DNA of 16,475 bases, from contig JAEWUH010000114.1 of NCBI GenBank assembly GCA_023397245.1, positions 1 through 16,475 of the forward strand, read 5' to 3'. Numbering within the stretch: the first letter of the stretch is position 1; each line of letters starts with the position of its first letter. Source of the DNA: Bacillota bacterium (GTDB lineage Bacteria > Bacillota > Clostridia > Oscillospirales > Acutalibacteraceae). This document shows, in pieces, positions 14,782 to 16,475 of the stretch. Under the pieces are notes generated by a model. It worked only from the letters and a program-made list of their open reading frames with translations, made no database searches and was not told where the DNA came from. The position numbers were made by a program, and so were the translations under genes.

Positions 14782-16137
14782 ATGATTAAAAAATCCCTTG
14801 CGTGGCTGGGAATCCTTACGGCGCTCTGCGTTTTGTTCACTTCCGTCACGGCCGGCGCCGCGGCGTTTAATATTGATTTCGACACCTATTCCGCAGCGAT
14901 TGAACTGGTCAATCTGGATACCAACACCGTCGTTTACCAGAAGGACGACACTGTCCGCCGGGAGCCGGCTTCCACAACCAAGATCATGACATACATTGTG
15001 GTCAGCGAACATATCAAGGATCTGGACGGTACAAAAATCACGGTAAGCAAAGAGATCGTAGACAAGCTTCTGGGTACAGGCAGTTCCCTTTCCGGAATCA
15101 AGCAAAACGATCAGCTTACCGCCATGCAGCTTTTAAACTGTATGCTGGTGCCGAGCGGAAACGACGCGGCGCTGGTGCTCGCGGATTATGTAGGCGGAGG
15201 CGACGTGGACGCTTTTGTCGATATGATGAACAAAAAAGCGCAGGAGCTCGGCTGCACCGGAACCCATTTTGCGAACCCGCACGGCCTGCATGACGAAAAC
15301 CACTATACAACGGCGGCCGACCTTGCAAAAATCGCGAAATATGCGATGAGTTTGCCGCATTTCACCGATATTTCCTCGCAGACGCGTTATACCTATAAGC
15401 CGGTCGGCGGCCCGGACGCGGGCAAGACAAGGATTCTTTCCACCACCAACTATCTGATCGACAAGAACGCGCTGGGCGGCAAATATTTCTACACCTACGC
15501 AAAGGGAATTAAAACCGGGCACCACGACCAGTCCGGCTATTGTCTGGTTTCCTCCGCTACCGCCGACGGCTACACATACCTGTGCGTTGCGCTCGGTTCT
15601 CCGGATATTGACAAAAACGGCAAGGAAATCAGTACACGCGGAGAAATGATTGACTCCAAAAACCTTTACAAGTGGGCGTTCCTCAACCTTGAACTCAAGC
15701 CTATCATCAACGGCACGGACGCGGTGGGTGAAATCAAGCTGAACAACGCCTGGAACAAGGATAAGCTGCTTCTGGTAGCCGAAAAAAATTACACCGCAAT
15801 CCTGCCCAAAAAGGTTTCGGCAAGCAGTGTGATCATTACGCCCCATGTTCCGAAAAGCATTGAAGCGCCGGTCAAGAAGGGACAGGTCATCGGTACGGCA
15901 ACTCTCAGCTACGCCGGGCAGCAGCTGACGACCATCAATCTGGTTGCTTCCGAAAGTGTGGAGCGCAGCGAGCTTCTGCGTTCGGCAAACCTGGTCAAAG
16001 CGATTTTCACCTCGGCCTGGTTTATCGCAATCGTGGGAATCATCATTGCACTGGTGATTATTTACATCATTCTGGCGCTGATTTACAACCGCAAGAAGAA
16101 GAACCTGAGAAAGGTAAAAAAATATAGGAGAATGTAA
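14782..16137 (+). CDS. Serine-type D-Ala-D-Ala carboxypeptidase (PBP5/DacF-like)
   Basis: 451 residues, peptidase family S11. It removes the terminal D-Ala from peptidoglycan stem peptides outside the membrane and so limits cross-linking. A signal peptide covers about residues 1-28 (KK, hydrophobic core, AGAAA). The catalytic motifs are SxxK as S64-T-T-K67, SxN as S125-G-N127, and KTG at 244-246. A C-terminal PBP5-like beta domain follows, then a transmembrane helix at about 412-435 and a very basic tail (NRKKKNLRKVKKYRRM). The tail is a true membrane span rather than the amphipathic anchor of Escherichia coli PBP5. GGAGG lies 8 nt before the ATG. Bacillus homologues include dacA, dacB and dacF; which one it matches cannot be decided here. 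Confidence 0.93.
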   Translation: MIKKSLAWLGILTALCVLFTSVTAGAAAFNIDFDTYSAAIELVNLDTNTVVYQKDDTVRREPASTTKIMTYIVVSEHIKDLDGTKITVSKEIVDKLLGTGSSLSGIKQNDQLTAMQLLNCMLVPSGNDAALVLADYVGGGDVDAFVDMMNKKAQELGCTGTHFANPHGLHDENHYTTAADLAKIAKYAMSLPHFTDISSQTRYTYKPVGGPDAGKTRILSTTNYLIDKNALGGKYFYTYAKGIKTGHHDQSGYCLVSSATADGYTYLCVALGSPDIDKNGKEISTRGEMIDSKNLYKWAFLNLELKPIINGTDAVGEIKLNNAWNKDKLLLVAEKNYTAILPKKVSASSVIITPHVPKSIEAPVKKGQVIGTATLSYAGQQLTTINLVASESVERSELLRSANLVKAIFTSAWFIAIVGIIIALVIIYIILALIYNRKKKNLRKVKKYRRM

Positions 16138-16160
16138 TCTGACAAGGCGGTGCATCCGTT

Positions 16161-16475
16161 ATGTATTATGAACAGGATTGGGTCATGCAGCAGATTGAAA
16201 TGCTTGCGCAGTTTATCGCACGGACTGTCTTCCATAAGGATTATATCGAATACGAGATTCCGGACGAGGCAAATCTTTCTCCGTCGGACCTGCTGTATAA
16301 GCAGCTGGCCCGGCTGCTGCAGAGCGGTAAAATCTGCGAGGCGGAAGACCTCCTGTTTGAAAATCTCGATACGGAAAACCTGGAATACCTGCGGCTGGCA
16401 GTGGATTTCTATCAAAACGTCAATGACCTGAGCGACACGGAGCTGGAGGCGCACAACTTTTCCCGGCAGGAAGTT
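16161..16475 (+). CDS. DUF6483-like protein (3'-truncated)
   Basis: The frame is open from the ATG at 16161 to the window end, giving 105 residues of an incomplete protein. It begins MYYEQDWVMQQIEMLAQFIA and continues as a soluble, helical, acidic sequence with no signal peptide or membrane segment. The QDW-hydrophobic opening fits DUF6483, a family I associate with Clostridia; its function is unknown. AAGGCGG at about 16144-16150 acts as a ribosome binding site. It begins only 23 bp after the carboxypeptidase stop on the same strand with no terminator between, so the two are probably co-transcribed. Confidence 0.7.
   Translation, partial: MYYEQDWVMQQIEMLAQFIARTVFHKDYIEYEIPDEANLSPSDLLYKQLARLLQSGKICEAEDLLFENLDTENLEYLRLAVDFYQNVNDLSDTELEAHNFSRQEV

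Noticed and set aside
15133..16155. Long minus-strand open frame (340 codons) opposite the carboxypeptidase
   Set aside because: Antisense to a gene with all three catalytic motifs; its protein shows no domain pattern.
1..16475. CRISPR arrays, tRNA, rRNA, transposases, integrases
   Set aside because: Both strands were read for repeat-spacer patterns, tRNA-like TTCGAATC arms and mobile-element proteins; none were found.

Overview
The window looks like a chromosomal segment of an endospore-forming Gram-positive bacterium of the class Clostridia, most likely in the Oscillospirales/Ruminococcaceae range. The sequence-level reasons are the rny-ymdB-spoVS cluster, a fakA-recG neighbourhood as in Firmicutes, strong AGGAGG-type ribosome binding sites, rho-independent terminators with T-tracts, a secreted DD-carboxypeptidase, a DUF6483-type gene, and codon use of moderate to high GC (many GCG, GGC, CTG, CCG). 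The taxonomic placement is inference.

Layout. (1) Positions 1-2984: 5'-truncated rny (RNase Y), then ymdB (2',3'-cyclic-nucleotide phosphodiesterase family) and spoVS. This order is conserved in Bacillus and relatives. Three hairpins, two of them with T-tracts, separate rny from ymdB. spoVS has its own sigma-A-like promoter and a long GC-rich leader of about 185 nt. A strong terminator closes this block. (2) 3112-7009: fakA (fatty acid kinase, YloV/DAK family) with a good extended -10 promoter, then recG (branch-migrating helicase) behind a perfect 26-bp palindrome placed directly upstream of the recG ribosome binding site. (3) 7010-9862: an accessory islet inserted between housekeeping genes. 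It holds an AT-rich GNAT acetyltransferase, an ECF-type sigma factor with a TTG start overlapping a membrane-anchored DUF4367 protein (likely its anti-sigma factor), and, convergent to these, an XRE-DUF5680 regulator. (4) 9948-14643, minus strand: a DNA-repair operon of a small metallophosphoesterase, sbcD and sbcC. The first two overlap by 4 bp, but sbcD and sbcC are split by a 149-bp gap holding a roughly 100-bp imperfect palindrome. (5) 14782-16475: a sporulation- or wall-related D-Ala-D-Ala carboxypeptidase followed by the start of a DUF6483-type gene that runs off the window.

How the genes work together. The window is mostly housekeeping: RNA turnover (RNase Y, with YmdB tied to biofilm and sporulation decisions in Bacillus), sporulation (SpoVS), lipid metabolism (FakA), recombination and repair (RecG, SbcCD) and peptidoglycan trimming. 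I see no CRISPR array, transposase, tRNA, rRNA or recognisable defence island. The parts least explained by known families are non-coding: the palindromic element between sbcD and sbcC, the structured spoVS leader, and two short perfect inverted repeats in front of the ECF sigma and XRE genes that look like operators.
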